Below, piece by piece: positions 35,874 through 49,360 of a stretch of 64,000 nucleotides of DNA. Made by a program: the position numbers and the translations under genes. Within the stretch, counting starts at the first letter, position 1; every line of letters begins with the position of its first letter. The stretch covers positions 15,995,554 through 16,059,553 of the forward strand of contig CM012953.1 in the NCBI GenBank assembly GCA_000181795.3, read 5' to 3'. The notes beneath the pieces are model-generated. The model did not search any database. It saw only the letters and a list, made by a program, of their open reading frames with translations, and was not told the DNA's origin. This DNA is from Trichinella spiralis. Its lineage: Eukaryota; Nematoda; Enoplea; Trichinellida; Trichinellidae.

Positions 35874-36425
35874 CCCTTCGTAGGTCAAGTGGGGTACATT
35901 TTGTGCCCCAGAGCTGTTTTTGACAGATAACTCTGCCGTACTGCTTCATTTCATGCCAGATTTTTCTATAGCTAAATTTTATACAGTTCTACATGGCATG
36001 AATTTTTACAAGTGCATATAATTAGTAGATTGGTAATTAAAGCGGTTTTGCTGCTGGGGGTCCATTTCGTTCCCCACCTAATCTTCGTGATCTGGACTTT
36101 TCACCAGTATTTGGAAATTAAGTCACACTGGAAATTAAATCACAGCCACTCCAAAAAATACCTGAAATCATCGATCATTACAACAAATCCAAATACGGAG
36201 TTAGCATTGCAGAACAGACGATTCGAGAGTATACATGCAGCAAGATAACTCGTCGATGGCCACTCTGGTTGTTCATGAACATCTTTGACATTGTAGTACT
36301 GAATGCTAACATTATATGGACTTTCATCCATCCTAACTAAATGGAAACGAGGAATGACACGAAGCGGATTTTCTGCAGCAATTGGCGCCAGCATTATTTT
36401 GGGGTTTGGCACCCTGTTTGATTAA
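35874..36425 (+). mobile_element. piggyBac transposon relic
   Basis: The left end is TTAA/CCCTTCG at 35870-35880, the target site and CCC terminus typical of piggyBac. Two imperfect palindromes follow (around 35890-35910, ggggtacattttgtgcccc, and around 36056-36076, ggggtccatttcgttcccc). A TTAA also occurs at 36422-36425, but without a clear GGG end, so the right end is probably lost. Confidence 0.65.
36165..36345 (+). pseudogene. piggyBac transposase C-terminal fragment
   Basis: The plus strand encodes HYNKSKYGVSIAEQTIREYT followed by a TRRWPLWLFMNIFDIVVLNA block. This is the conserved piggyBac segment near the last catalytic Asp (family: YN.TKGGVD..D...R.Y, RRWP...F...D....NA), where the Asp of VD is replaced here by Ala-Glu context. 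A stop (TAA) follows IHPN. Only this fragment of the roughly 600-residue enzyme remains. Confidence 0.75.
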
Positions 36426-37137
36426 TTTACTCTATATTATCCACAGAAACTTTATCCCAGAATCCATAAAGCACACAAACATGGACTACATTCAAGAATG
36501 ATCAATGTGGTAACCTCAGAGCATTTTACTGATTATTAGCATATGGATTATTTCAATAGAATCATCATAAAAAGAGAAAGTGTTATATGTTTACATATGC
36601 AGACAGGTGCCCTGAATATGAACAGTAAACATGAAATAACAGTTTAAAAACGTCATAGATTAAAAAAATTGCTATGAAGATTGAGCATAAAAATTTATTG
36701 ATAGATTTGGAATGAATAAGGCTAATTATTTTTATTTGAATCACGACACTGTTCCACACATCGTTTATCTACCTATGTAGACAGGTGCCCGCATAAGGAC
36801 TAACGATCTTGATATAATCCAAAAATTTTATTCTGAAACTGCACTTATTACATGTTTTTGATATTTAACCTTGAACTAAAAAATAGCTAAAAAATATGCT
36901 TCCAGTTTCTATCACGATGGCTTGAATTTCTACTGGAAAGTACAAATCAGAGAAAATTAATTATTAAAGTTTATAATTTTATTAAAGAAACAATATTATT
37001 TTCGAATACAATCAACTGTTAACATTATTCAAAGATGAAGATAATCTAATGTGTCATAGGGAAATACAATACATAAAATTAATATAAAAATGTTAGTGAA
37101 TAAGCGGATGAGTAGTATAAAATAATGATGATGGTGG
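36426..37137. other. Intergenic, one 16-bp direct repeat
   Basis: A direct repeat of tatgYagacaggtgccc occurs at about 36597-36612 and 36775-36790, 178 bp apart. Nothing else was recognised. Confidence 0.5.
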
Positions 37138-37665
37138 TTATTCTGTGGTCATTTCTACAGCAGTAGTACAGCCAGATATGAACTGACTGTAGCGAGATTG
37201 AAAGAACTTCTCATACAATATTTCAGCTCCAAGACAACTCGGCATAGATAGTGAAAGAAAGAAAACGCATTTCGGTAACCAATAGATTGCAATAAACAGA
37301 AGATTGTAACCAGCAAATAAATCAAAAATTGTAAACAAACCAAAAATAACCCAATAAAACATCCACTGCTTGCATTTGCTTTTCTCAATAGATTCCATCT
37401 CTGCTAAAGTTTTCATTACTGGATAGACAATGCAAATCAAGTCGCACAACAATTTTACAGCGGGGTTGTATACAGCCAACAGCATACAAATCACACCAGC
37501 CAGCACAATCGCAGCTTGATAACGACTTCGGCCGCTTACTTGTTCAATTTTACCAAAAAGTTTGCCAACTAATGCGCTGTCATCATTGATGGCATTGACA
37601 ACATCCCTGCAAATACCATGAGGAACTTTTTCCATTTTCAAGCAATCGAAAAAGCAACCGTTCAT
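37138..37665 (-). CDS. REEP5/DP1/Yop1-like ER-shaping protein (TB2/DP1/HVA22 family)
   Basis: A single exon of 175 codons; ATG at 37665-37663 (MNGCFFDCLKMEK). The family core is clear: LLCDLICIVYPVMKTLAEMES, then KQWMFYWVIFGLFTIFDLFA, then a hydrophobic stretch ending in WLPKCVFFLSLSMP (family: NLIGFVYPAY.SI.AIES, WL.YWVVY..F, ...K..FL...M.P.). These two hydrophobic hairpins insert in the ER membrane and promote tubule curvature. The usual W of the final motif is retained as YWLPK. The gene is intronless. A second Met (M11) is an alternative start. Low sequence identity suggests a divergent paralogue. Confidence 0.8.
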   Translation of the reverse strand: MNGCFFDCLKMEKVPHGICRDVVNAINDDSALVGKLFGKIEQVSGRSRYQAAIVLAGVICMLLAVYNPAVKLLCDLICIVYPVMKTLAEMESIEKSKCKQWMFYWVIFGLFTIFDLFAGYNLLFIAIYWLPKCVFFLSLSMPSCLGAEILYEKFFQSRYSQFISGCTTAVEMTTE

Positions 37666-38773
37666 TTGGAGCAACACGAACAAACTAATTTTCAAGCATT
37701 AAGCCATCTGTATACTTATTTGAAACTTTAAAATAAGCAGACTACAATTTTGAAATTGTTTAAATTTAAACAAAACTTTCAACACATGAGTTTAAAGCAT
37801 TAAAACAGTTAAGATATATGATTATATGATTATATGGCCTTGACAGTTATTGATTTGAAAAATGTGAAAATCAAGAAATAGAAATTATATAGTATACAAT
37901 CCATAAGCAGTGAAAAACCTATTCTTTAAATTGATAACTTTCAAAAAATTTTTCATCCAAATCTGAAATTACAAAAAATCATAAAGCTGAAAATGTTTGT
38001 AACTGTATAACAAGCACTGTGTAAAAACATAAGGAAGAGGAACGCATATTTTGAATAAAAATTTCTTAAAATAACATAAATTTTATATTTTATGCCACAC
38101 ATATAAATATATATTTATATTTATGTCAGAAAATTATAAGAAATTAGTTTTGGCGAATGAATAAAAGCTCTTTTAGAACTGCTAAGCAGCAGATGCCTTA
38201 AGTTTGAACAAACCTTTTTGTGCCTTTAAGATTGAATCAGTGATTTGTTTATCTTTGTTTTAACTACATTCATTTCTTTGATGCACTCATATATATATAA
38301 TTGTGATGCCAAATGCACTGCTGTCTTTGCTTTTTATAATACGAGTTTATTAGTTTTAGGGTCTGGTATATTAAGAACAGCACAACTTTTTTTGCTTTTG
38401 TTAGTATATATTCGGCAAACAAATACATATTCGAGCAAATCAGTGAGCAAGACACTGCCATTAAATGATTCGCAAACTATATTCAATTTGAAATGTGATG
38501 CGGTACCTTTGAGAAAAACTAGCTCTGCGCTGCACAATATTAACATTTTTTTCAATATAATTTCAAATATAACTATGTTGAAAATGCTGAAAAATGTAAT
38601 TTAAATTTTTTAATTTATTACATTGCGATAATATCAAGCGCTCATTGAATATACTTTTCAACTTTTATGTACCTGCGTATTATTGTCACTTACTGTAATT
38701 ATCTTAAATTGTGTTTTTTTTAATTTGTTAATTTTTAAATTCTGGAATTGATACGCATTGTTTTACAGCATAA
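37666..38773. other. Intergenic, nothing supported
   Basis: Contains an open frame of about 115 codons at 38245-38604 (plus) with a hydrophobic start, and overlapping frames on the other strand. None has a recognisable motif or splice context. They are left unassigned. Confidence 0.4.
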
Positions 38774-40270
38774 ATGAACCTGAAGATTAAAAACATGTTT
38801 CACATTTTAAGTTTTCTTTGTTCTGCAACTTTTATTTTGGTAAATTGAATTGTCAATTTTAAAGGGTAGAAAAATGATAATATTCGTTGAATTAGGTAAT
38901 TCTGTTTACTATATTGTCACGAAGAAGTGAAAATGTGCACTTGTTTTTGTGCAAGGAATATTTGCATTATCCTACATTGCGATATCATCATCCTGTGAAT
39001 GCATCTCTTGTAGGTTTGGCATTTCAGGCGAATACTTTGGAAATTTTGAAAAAGATGTTTTGCCACGAATCAAATCTCTACTCTGTTAAATCATTCAATT
39101 CTTTAAATACTGAACATATTCCATTCGTAACAGCTGCAAATGATGTTTATTTTCAAAACGTATTGGTTACAATTCGTTCTGTTCAAATGCATTTTCCATA
39201 TGCAAGAATAGTTTTATATGATTTGGGATTAGAAAGAAATCAAAGCGAATACGCATCAAAGTTATGCAATGTGAAGGTCATGAAATTTCCATTTGATGAA
39301 TTTCCTGAATTTGTTAGCACATTGTCAGAATTCCGTTGGAAACCTATTATTTTGATGGTATATTTTTATTTTTTATATTATCTTTTAAAGTAATCATTTC
39401 AGTTATCTTTGATGGAATACGGAACACTTTGGTATTTGGATTCCAGTATAATGTTAACTTCGTCAAATTTATTACCAGTGTATAATTTGATCAACCAATT
39501 ACATCCAGTAGTTGTTTTGTTGCAGTTGACTTTTGATAATTAAGTTTAATTTTGCAGAACAAAGCTGACACAAACGGAAAATGCTCTCTTTTGTTTCATA
39601 GTAGTAGTGGTCATGGTATCTTCAGCGCGACAAATCCAAGTAAAATTATTTTTAAAAAGTATGCGCAAATTGTTGTAATCGTTTAATGCTTTCCATATGT
39701 TGCAGAGATGTATGATTACTTTCCTACCAATTTGGAAAAACTGAAAAATACTGAAATGTTTGAATCAGGAATAATTTTTGTTTCATATTCAGAAGAAGTT
39801 TATTCTGTTCTTTTTTGGTGGGAAGATTTTATCGTATGTTGTAAAGGTAAATTTGTTGAATCATTTCAGGATGGTAGCTTGCGCCATTGAAGGGCCCTGC
39901 ATGGCTCCACCGGATTCGAACTCGTTTTGTCAATTTGGAAGAAATCGGTATCGCAATTATGCATTTTGTCACAGATACGACCAGTCTGCGTTTAACTTAC
40001 TTCTTGCAAATCTTTTGCATTACAAAAGTGACCGCTGGTCTAGTGGTATGTCGTATTTTTATCTTGTTAGACGAAACCAAAGAGATGAAACAAATTTTCC
40101 AGTGATGTGCTGATACTGTTCTCCAGTTTGCCGTACATTTTTGTTTTATGAATACAGTGCTTTTCATTATTTGAATGCTTTGTTGCAGACATGCATTTGA
40201 GAACACTGTTATTGTACAAAGTGATTATTATGCTGAAGAGAACTTGTTTAATGATAAAGATATCTTGTAA
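38774..40270 (+). CDS. DUF1647-type type II membrane protein (glycosyltransferase-like)
   Basis: Exons: 38774-38839, 38896-39357, 39403-39507, 39558-39639, 39706-about 39837, about 39878-40049, 40189-40270. A short cytosolic N-terminus is followed by a signal anchor formed across the first intron (MFHILSFLCSATFIL then VILFTIL), so the protein should face the Golgi or ER lumen. The rest matches the nematode DUF1647 pattern: HIPFVTAANDVYFQNVLVTI, RIVLYDLGL, CNVKVMKFPFDEFPEFV, FRWKPIIL, LWYLDSS, SATNPKMYDYFP, CQFGRNRYRNYAFCHRYDQS. The order strand-YDLGL-RWKP-WxDSS resembles a GT-A fold with a metal-binding Asp, but the family is formally uncharacterised. The junctions between exons 5/6 and 6/7 are uncertain; the intron after FIV would be only about 40 bp. 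Confidence 0.75.
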
Positions 40271-41273
40271 ACTTTTATTATCATTTTATTGTCAATGTTG
40301 AGTATCCATTTTCAATTTTATTAATACCTTTTATTGCAAAACTGATATGCAACACATCACTTGTAGTGAACACACCGGCTATTTTTTTTCTACAAAATGA
40401 ACTTTATTATTTTTTAAATATAGCCTGCATGGTCCAATTGTTGGAATATAACATTCCAAGCTCATGAATTGGGTTTTTACGAAATCAGTAGTTTCTGAAA
40501 TGAAACAAAAAAAATATTTTGTATTTTTTTGTAAATCGTTTGATGCGATATGTGTAATATTGAGTAATTTGAATGATTAAATGTAAAATGAGTTTAAAAT
40601 GTCCACTATTGTATGAATATAAAGCATTGGTCAAGAATTTACTCTTACTGACCGCATTCTTCTTCACATCGGTTAAATTTGTATTTTTAAAATTTTTATT
40701 AATGACACTGATAACAGCGCATTAATTAAAAAGTATCCGTACTATGATTTGTTTGATGTTACTATGTAAGCCCATCTTTAAAATGTCGCAACAGCTCAAT
40801 TTTCTGCAATAGCTTCAGCTTTGCTTCTGCAGACAAGCTGTCAGTCGATTACTGCGTCGATGAAAGTGAAATAAATAACAGATGCTGAAGTCAAAGAAAG
40901 TGATTTCACATGTATGGAAATTTTTGCATTAAAAATTCAATTGAACTTTGTTTCTAAGATTTTTTGTTTATTTATTAATGAAAAATGTCCGAGTTTATGA
41001 TAAAATAATTCAACAGCAGCACTTCAAACTCAACTATTGATGTATATATATATTACAGATGGTAGGTATTAATTTGTACTATTTTACATTTTGATTCTAC
41101 TTTATTTTTTCAATAGAAAAATAGTAATGTATTATGGTATGATGTATGGATTTCAAATGTATAATCGTAGTGTTTGAATTATGCTATTTCAGATTTACAC
41201 CACCAGTTCCAAAGGCCAAATAGGATAGTATAATAGAAGTTAGTAGTAATTAATAATGGATTGAAATTCGAAT
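40271..41273. other. Intergenic between convergent genes, nothing seen
   Basis: AT-rich. A TTTATT at 41101-41106 is an AATAAA on the minus strand, 167 bases past the P450 stop, and may be its polyadenylation signal. Confidence 0.4.
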
Positions 41274-42929
41274 TCACCATTCTCCAGTTCTGCTCAGAAA
41301 GATCACTTGGAACGGTTTCGGGTGTAGTGCCAGCGTGCAGATGTAATTGTTCAAATCCAATTTGTTCAATGCATCTTCTTGGATGATGCAACGTTGGATC
41401 AAAGAGGCAAAGAAAATGAAAATTTCAAATCGAGCCACGAGCTCACCTCCACACCTTCGGCGTCCCAAACTGTACGGCATGATCAAGTCGGCTTTGGTTG
41501 GGTCCAGTGATCCGTCTTCGCGCAAAAATCGTCCCGGATCGAATTCATCGACGCGGTCGAAAACTGTTCTGTCTCGGTGAGCTGAATATAAATTGAAAAG
41601 CACCGGCGTGCCTTCGGCTATCTCGTAGCCGCATAATTGACAATCTTTTGTCGCTTTGTGCACAATTGCCAACGGTGATATGGACGAATAACGGTAAACT
41701 TCGCACAAGGTGGCCATGGTCAGCGGCAATTTGCCACGGTCAGACCAGACCAACTGGTGATGGTGAGGATCACCAATTTGGTCGTCCAATTCTTGGCGAA
41801 CACGACCCTGCCACTGGGGATACTTTGCCATCAGCATGATGGCCCACTGCAACGTCAACGCTATGGTACCGAAACCGGCGCCGAACAAACTGCCACTCAA
41901 GCCTTTCAACATATCCCGATCGTATTCTTTGCCATCATCATCACCGTCTTCTTCTTGGGTTGTGGAAATTTTGTAAAAAAAATCCGTAACATCTCGCAAA
42001 TTTTCTTGATCATAAGTTCTGACGTGTTGTTCAGTCAGTTGATCCGAATAAGCGCGAATTCGACGCAACAAATCGACAAATTTCGCCACTTGCTTCCTCA
42101 CAAGCCAACTCGCCCAAGGTATGTAATCGCACAGTACACCGAAACGAGCGGTCCGTGCAAATTCATCGGCCGTTTCCAATATTCGACCAACTTCGGCCGA
42201 ATCTTTGTCAAAATGCTGACCATAACACACGTAGCCCATGATTGTGCACACGGCACGGTAAAGCGGCTTCTTGGGATCCACGGGCTTGCCGGCGGCGTGT
42301 TTCAGTTCGGCCATCAGGAAGCCGACCGCTTTTGCCGCCACGCTTTCCAATTCGGCTCTTCTCCTGTTAGTGAACATTGACATAGCTTTCAATATCAGCT
42401 TCTTTCTTCGCTCTAAACGGAATTGAAAACTGAAAACTTTTCTTCTGTCGTCTATTTTCCATAATATTTCATACAATCAGATGGTATTCAAAGCACACGA
42501 ATGACATATTTCATCAGGTTGAATTGAATTTTAAAATTTTTTCTTAAAAATTGAATAATTTAAAATACAACTAAAGCACACTTATTATTAACTGTAAGCT
42601 GGTGAAAAGTCGTCGAATCCAGAAACCAGGCGGAAGGTGAAAAAGTCGGGCCGTCCGGCGAAGTGGTCATTGGTGGCCAACGCCCCCCGAATCGCTCGCT
42701 GACCGTTGACAACGACCAACTGTCGACTACCAACGCGAATACTGTACACGTCGCCGTACTGTTCCCAGAGCCTGGTCAGGGTGAGGTTCATTTTCGAGCC
42801 CAGCCAAGGCATGTAGCCGACTATTGGCAAGCCGAACGGTCCAGGCGGTGATTTGCCACCGCCCCGGCATGTCCACCACAGTAATGAAAATCCGATCACA
42901 AGAATGCAAATCACAACGGCCAAGCTCAT
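41274..42929 (-). CDS. Cytochrome P450, CYP2-clan type (about 504 aa)
   Basis: Two exons: 42929-42593 and 42451-41274. The splice (phase 1) joins FSPAY to NDRRKVFSFQF, the position where P450s have SPAYG..WR..RK. An N-terminal anchor (MSLAVVICILVIGFSLLWW) is followed by the Pro-rich hinge (KSPPGPFGLPIVG). The K-helix ExxR is CEVYRYS, the PERF region is DPGRF, and the haem-binding loop is PYSLGRRRCGGE with the Cys ligand at about residue 446. The I-helix reads GAGFGTIALTLQW: the acidic residue of AGx(D/E)T is replaced by Gly. The overall pattern (GAGF.T, RPDFFTFRLVSG) is closest to the CYP1/CYP17/CYP18-like branch. ER membrane mono-oxygenase. An upstream in-frame Met lies beyond a TG repeat; the Met directly before the anchor was chosen. 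Confidence 0.9.
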
Positions 42930-42940
42930 CCTAATGTTGG

Positions 42941-42962
42941 TGTGTGTGTGTGTGTGTGTGTG
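42941..42962. repeat. (TG)n microsatellite
   Basis: Eleven TG units 11 bases upstream of the P450 start codon, in its presumed 5' leader. Confidence 0.95.
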
Positions 42963-43766
42963 AATGCTTTCCACTACTAATGAACAAACTTTCACACAGA
43001 GCAAACGCAACGCCTGAAAGTAAACAATTTAATGCACATGCTTATCGTACAGATGATAAACAAAATAAACAAGCGACAAATTTGCATTGAAAATTGCATA
43101 TCGTATATTTTTTTTATCCAAAGTAGAAAAAAATTTTTTAATCACATCATTTTTCTATAGTGATTTATCTCTAGTTGACAAAATTATAATTAATAAATGA
43201 AAAAAATATCATCAGTATTGTCGACCAGGTTAATGTTCAAAAAATTCCATTCCACCTTGAGTAAATAACGTACGTTGTTTACTAGTGCTGTTTGAAAAAT
43301 GCAAAATAATATGCTAACGATTGTATTTTTTATAAAATAAACGTCACTGTTATTGTGGTAAACATAAAAAATGCAAAGAAATAAATACATACTATAGCTC
43401 TGTATATATATATATACATATATCTATATATGTATGCGCGTGTGTATTCACTTGAAAATATGAAATAATAATATTCGACAATGTCAAAATAAAATATAAC
43501 ATATACGTGGAAACTTGTACATAAAACATACAGAGAGGCCATAAAATGATTTTAAAAAAATACAAGTCGTATTAAAAACACTTATACAAATAAAAATGAA
43601 TAAAACGTTGAAAAAGCATACATCACAGACATACACACACACACACGCACACAAACATGAGTAGGAGATGCGCCTTGGTTGAAGAGCAATAAGTGAGTTT
43701 AAAAAGAGGATAAAATAAGAAGAAAAAGAAAAAGAAGAATAACAAACAAGGGAAAAGTAGAAGTTT
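42963..43766. other. Intergenic with simple repeats
   Basis: Contains TATA-rich runs at 43404-43433 and a CA-rich run at 43630-43656. Minus-strand frames here are shadows of repeats. It probably includes the CtBP 3' UTR on its right side. Confidence 0.5.
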
Positions 43767-45973
<2,207 letters not shown>

Positions 45974-46151
45974 TCACTGCCCACTGTTCTACTCTCCAGT
46001 AAAAACTTTTCTTCTCTCTAACAATGATAATAATAATAATTGTTAATTGTTATTATTAATAAATAGTAATAATTGTGACGCGATCAATGGAGGGGGAAAC
46101 ATTCAGTTGAACAAATACTCGAATGAGAAGAATCAAACGAACGAAAATATA

Positions 46152-46182
46152 GATGATGATGATGATCATCATCATCATCATT
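46152..46182. repeat. (GAT)n-(ATC)n palindromic microsatellite
   Basis: Five GAT units run directly into ATC units, making a perfect self-complementary hairpin about 190 bases upstream of the CtBP start. Confidence 0.85.
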
Positions 46183-46715
46183 ATTTTCGATGAACGACAA
46201 CGATCACTGGCAATTTATCGTCATTATTGTTGGCAAATTTCCAATGCGGAATCACAAACTTGGCACCTTGACCAAAGATCCGCCACACCCTGAACAACGA
46301 CAACGACAATGCTTTGACTTATGTGAACGTAATTCAATCTTGGATTATGATGTTGAAAATTCAAAAAAGCTCACTGGTTCAGCAAAGATTATTTAATAAA
46401 AGAAATAAACAGAATAAGTACTGTAAGATGATGAAAGAAAATAAATTCCATCGTTTTCACACGTGAATCCAACTATTGGTTGAAAGTGTATCCTTTTTTT
46501 CTTTGAAGATGAACTTTTTCTTCGCTATACTTGCTCTTCCAACAATGCCAAAAAAGTGTGAAGCGTATTCGATTAATATTGAAATTTCAACAGCTAAACA
46601 GAACATTACACAACGCACACACACAAACATACTCTCTCTGGCCTGCTTGAAATGGAAGCAACGCAACATGCAAATTTATTCTGTTGAAATTAATTTCAAA
46701 CTTACTGTACAATTG

Positions 46716-46745
46716 TTGAATTGAATTGAATTGAATTGAATTTGA
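46716..46745. repeat. (TTGAA)n minisatellite
   Basis: About five tandem copies of the pentamer TTGAA. Confidence 0.85.
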
Positions 46746-49275
46746 AATGAAAAGGTGAAAAAAAGCTACAACTATTCACATTTTCAAAAGAAAGAACAGA
46801 CGACCTGAATGAATGGAATTCAAAAAGTCGACGTATCAAAAAATTTGGGTAAACAAAAGAATTGCAATTCAAATTGATGCAGCATAGTAAATAAATAAAT
46901 AAACAAACAAATTATAAATTGAAATGTTCACGTCAGAAATTTCATTAGAAAATGGGGGGAAAAACTGAAAAATTGCAAATCCGCCGCAATTCAATGAACA
47001 AAAAGACAATTTATATTCCACCGCTTCTTTCATTCATTTTCGAATCTGCTGCTGTGTTTTCAAAAGAGCGTCCATTTGGAAAAAGAATAATAAAATTAAC
47101 AAATTCAATGCAACAAAAAAATGATACAGCAAACGCAAGCAAAATGAACATTCCAATGAGTGAATGAATGAAGGAAGAAAAAGCGAAAACGGCTTTCGAA
47201 ATAGTAACGTCGAAATGATGATGTATCAATAAAATGAGAGAAATGATAATTTCAAACGAAACAAACATACGAAAAACAAGTAATTTTTTAAGCAATCATT
47301 GTCAAAATGAATTGGGTTTGCATAAAATTCAATTATTAATAATTAATCATGTGGTAATATAATCACTTGAATCGAAATCAAATGTTTTACTTGCAATGAT
47401 TTATTTTGTAATTTTTCCAATCCAAAAAACCACGTTTCACAGCAAAACGTTCAAACTTGCAATTGTTTTCACTTTCGAAAATTCAGCGCGTCAAATTCTC
47501 CTCTCTCTCAACTCTCTCCTCATTCAAGACAAAACGCCATTCAAACGTTCCAAATTGAATCAATACATTCAAAAAGAAAGAAAGGCGCTGTAAAACTTGC
47601 TAATTTCAAATTCGAATCATCATTCATTTCTCAACGTTCCAGGGAACAAATATACATATTCATAATTTCATTGCAAATTATATACATATATATATACTTC
47701 TTTTCCTAAATTTTTGTAAACAATATATATATATATGTATATGTATATGTATATCTGTTCGATTTTTGCTTCTCTTCGAAAGCCTACAACAATAATATAT
47801 CATTCTAATATAGCAGCATTTGCAAGACAAATTATTCCATTTACAACAATGAAAAAACTAATCTTATACGTGTAAAACGAAATTAAAACCTTTCAAAATT
47901 ACATTCGACCTTGTCACACAATTTGCAAATAGTGTAAATGTTGTTATTTAAAAACAACAAAACAACCCCGTACCGTAAGGAACAGAATTCCACATTTCAA
48001 TTAACCATGCAACACATGCATGCTGCTAGCATAACGAAAACGATGCAAAAATAAATTTTTCAAACATTTTAACAAAAATTAGTACAAAACAAATCAATTT
48101 ACTGGAAAAAACCTGCTTTAATCAATTAAAATCCTGTTTTACATTCAAAAAATGTATATACGCATACAGTAGAGAAAATATTATTACAATTATAAAACAT
48201 AAAAACGGATAAAAGAAAAGCCATGCATAGAGACTTAACTGCAGAGTTAATTTAAAATATTATTCACATCTAAACCAAAGTTCATTCCCATTTACATTTC
48301 ATATATTGGTAACACGATTAATCTCCACATACCAAATAAGTAATTAACAATATTATTAAAACAAATCTACACTTTCTATTTCAATCATTTTCTACTAATC
48401 TTTAATATCAAAGTATTGAAACTGCTCTTCAAAAAATAACACAACTTTCACTATTAAAACAAATATTTCTACCTTATTCCAAATGTCTCTCTAATTTACT
48501 TGCATACTAAATCTTTACAAAATAAAAGTCATAAAAGAACATTCATAACAATATTTATAAAAAACATATTTCTTTAAAATTATTAATTGGCTTTAAGTTA
48601 TTCAATTAAAAATTTTAAAAAAACACACAAAACTGCATGTGTCCTTTTTAACTATTGCATATTCTGAACGCAGTTTTGTCAATGATAAAAATCTTTTAAT
48701 CAAATATTTTATAGCAATCATTAAATAATACATAAAATTAAACTACATAGCAAGAAACAGTAACAAAAATGTAGCACAAAAATATCACTAAAATACAAAT
48801 CAATCGTAATAAACTTTATATTACCTTAAATTGTCAAGCAATAATTGCATTCTTAATTATAAAGGTGTGAAACCTAAATGTGAGATTATTTCATACAAAA
48901 AATGACCAATTAAAAAATAGTAAAGCTCTTTCAGGAGTTAACGATGCAAAAAATATAACGTTTTACAAAAACAGATACCACTGAATGCAGATGTAAAAAC
49001 TTTTAGAAATCATGATATCACATTAATTTAAGTACATATCAATTTTAAATGTACAGTAATCAAAAAAGTAAGCATAAAATACAGTAAGCAACATATTCCA
49101 CTTTGTTATTAACTAAAAAATAAGGCATTTGAAATAAAAAACGAAAATACAGTTTAAAACACAATGATTTCATTAAAAATTGCAATAAAACAATATTTTA
49201 AATGAATATTTTTGTTTTGCTTTTACATTTCTTTATGAAGTTGATAAGCAAATACAGATAAAACTGAGAAATGAA

Positions 49276-49360
49276 AAAATGCCGACCCCGTCAACGCTGC
49301 TTTGCTTAACCCTTTTTTTCAGGAAAGGACCAAGAGCGTTAAGCGGGGTATGCCTGTATT
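49276..49360. mobile_element. Short hairpin MITE remnant
   Basis: The right arm read on the minus strand (49357 downward, caggcataccccgcttaacgct) pairs imperfectly with the left arm at 49279-49298 (tgccgaccccgtcaacgct), leaving about 35 bases between them. The GC-rich arms stand out in AT-rich surroundings. The arm sequence has the form of a Tc1/pogo-type terminal repeat, but no TA duplication is clear. Confidence 0.4.

Noticed and set aside
38245-38604. 119-codon plus-strand ORF with a hydrophobic start
   Set aside because: No ATG-supported homology, no splice context, and equal-length frames on the opposite strand; likely chance in AT-rich DNA.
41757-42380. 207-codon plus-strand ORF
   Set aside because: Antisense to the P450 second exon, whose haem, ExxR and hinge motifs fix the real strand.
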